Source of the DNA: Cohnella fermenti
GTDB taxonomy: Bacteria > Bacillota > Bacilli > Paenibacillales > Paenibacillaceae
Length of the DNA: 64,000 nucleotides
Assembly: GCF_004801405.1 (NCBI RefSeq)
Contig: NZ_SSOB01000035.1
Span: 24,191 to 88,190, forward strand
Direction of reading: 5' to 3'
Shown here: piece after piece, positions 63,881 through 64,000 of the stretch
Layout: the number at the start of each line of letters is the position of its first letter
Numbering within the stretch: the first letter of the stretch is position 1
Notes under the pieces: model-generated
The model's database searches: none
What the model was told of the DNA's origin: nothing
What the model saw: the letters and a program-made list of their open reading frames with translations, nothing else
Made by a program: the position numbers and the translations under genes

Positions 63881-64000
63881 ATAGGAGGCTACCCATTAGT
63901 TGAGTAGCCGACCTTCCACACCACCGTACGTACCGTTCGGTATACGGCGGTTCAACCGTTTGAGTGCAGTTGACGCAAGCGCTCGTACTGTGCAGGGAAG
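63881..64000 (-). mobile_element. 3' end of a group II intron (bacterial class C-like), partial
   Basis: On the minus strand, a domain V-like hairpin lies at about 63919-63953: ACCGCCGTA pairs with TACGGTGGT, with a 2-nt bulge and a TACC-GAAC-GGTA tip, and a CGC triad. It is followed by a domain VI-like stem GGCTAC...GTAGCC (63887-63909) with an unpaired A, and a likely 3' splice site after CCTAT near 63881. The reverse transcriptase would lie beyond the window. It inserts about 40 bp past sigK. Confidence 0.7.

Overview
The window is a GC-rich chromosome segment from a spore-forming, naturally competent Gram-positive bacterium, most likely Paenibacillaceae (Paenibacillus/Cohnella-like). This is inferred from gpr, spoVAC-AD-AE and sigK (endospores), comEA/comEB/comEC/comER (DNA uptake), an SLH-anchored exoenzyme, a T-box in front of leuS, and three YesMN-type two-component systems beside carbohydrate ABC transporters. 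No rRNA or tRNA gene was seen.

Layout. 0.35-15.8 kb (minus strand): a glycan-use locus made of a sensor kinase, AraC-type regulator, sugar-binding lipoprotein, two ABC permeases, a 2066-aa surface glycoside hydrolase, a galactonate dehydratase-like enolase and an SDR. 16-22.6 kb: a LacI regulator, two ABC permeases with no binding protein, and a second kinase/regulator pair; the LacI gene and the kinase share a TGTTA-N3-TAACA operator-like site. 22.7-34.5 kb: gpr, rpsT, holA, an ECF sigma/anti-sigma pair, comEC, comEB, metY, comEA and comER. This is the Bacillus com/holA/rpsT neighbourhood with metY and the sigma pair added. 34.5-40.3 kb: T-box-controlled leuS, and a divergent tetR/MMPL exporter pair with a palindrome filling the promoter spacer. 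40.9-47.8 kb: the yqe cluster (yqeG-yqeH-aroE-yhbY-nadD-yqeK-rsfS-cvfB-yqeM) for ribosome assembly, NAD and shikimate metabolism. 48-52.5 kb: a MoxR/DUF58/transglutaminase operon. 52.7-54.6 kb: spoVA genes. 54.7-56 kb: a repeat-rich, gene-poor stretch. 56-62.9 kb: a third ABC/two-component cluster whose kinase transcript starts with a terminator-like leader. 63.1 kb: an uninterrupted sigK. 63.88-64 kb: the 3' end of a group II intron entering from the right.

The least explained sequence is non-coding: a ~200-bp dispersed repeat present three times (about 0.05, 30.5 and 41.9 kb) with several TATGTGA-type dyads, a seven-copy 52-bp tandem array at 40.5 kb carrying a TGAGT-N7-ACTCA dyad per unit, an 86-bp inverted-repeat element at 25.5 kb, and three tandem arrays around 55 kb. 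No complete new multi-gene system stood out; these repeats and the leader at 62.9 kb are the best leads. Many start codons were moved downstream of the longest possible start on the basis of Shine-Dalgarno (SD) sequences, overlaps and family alignment; positions of short sites may be off by one base.
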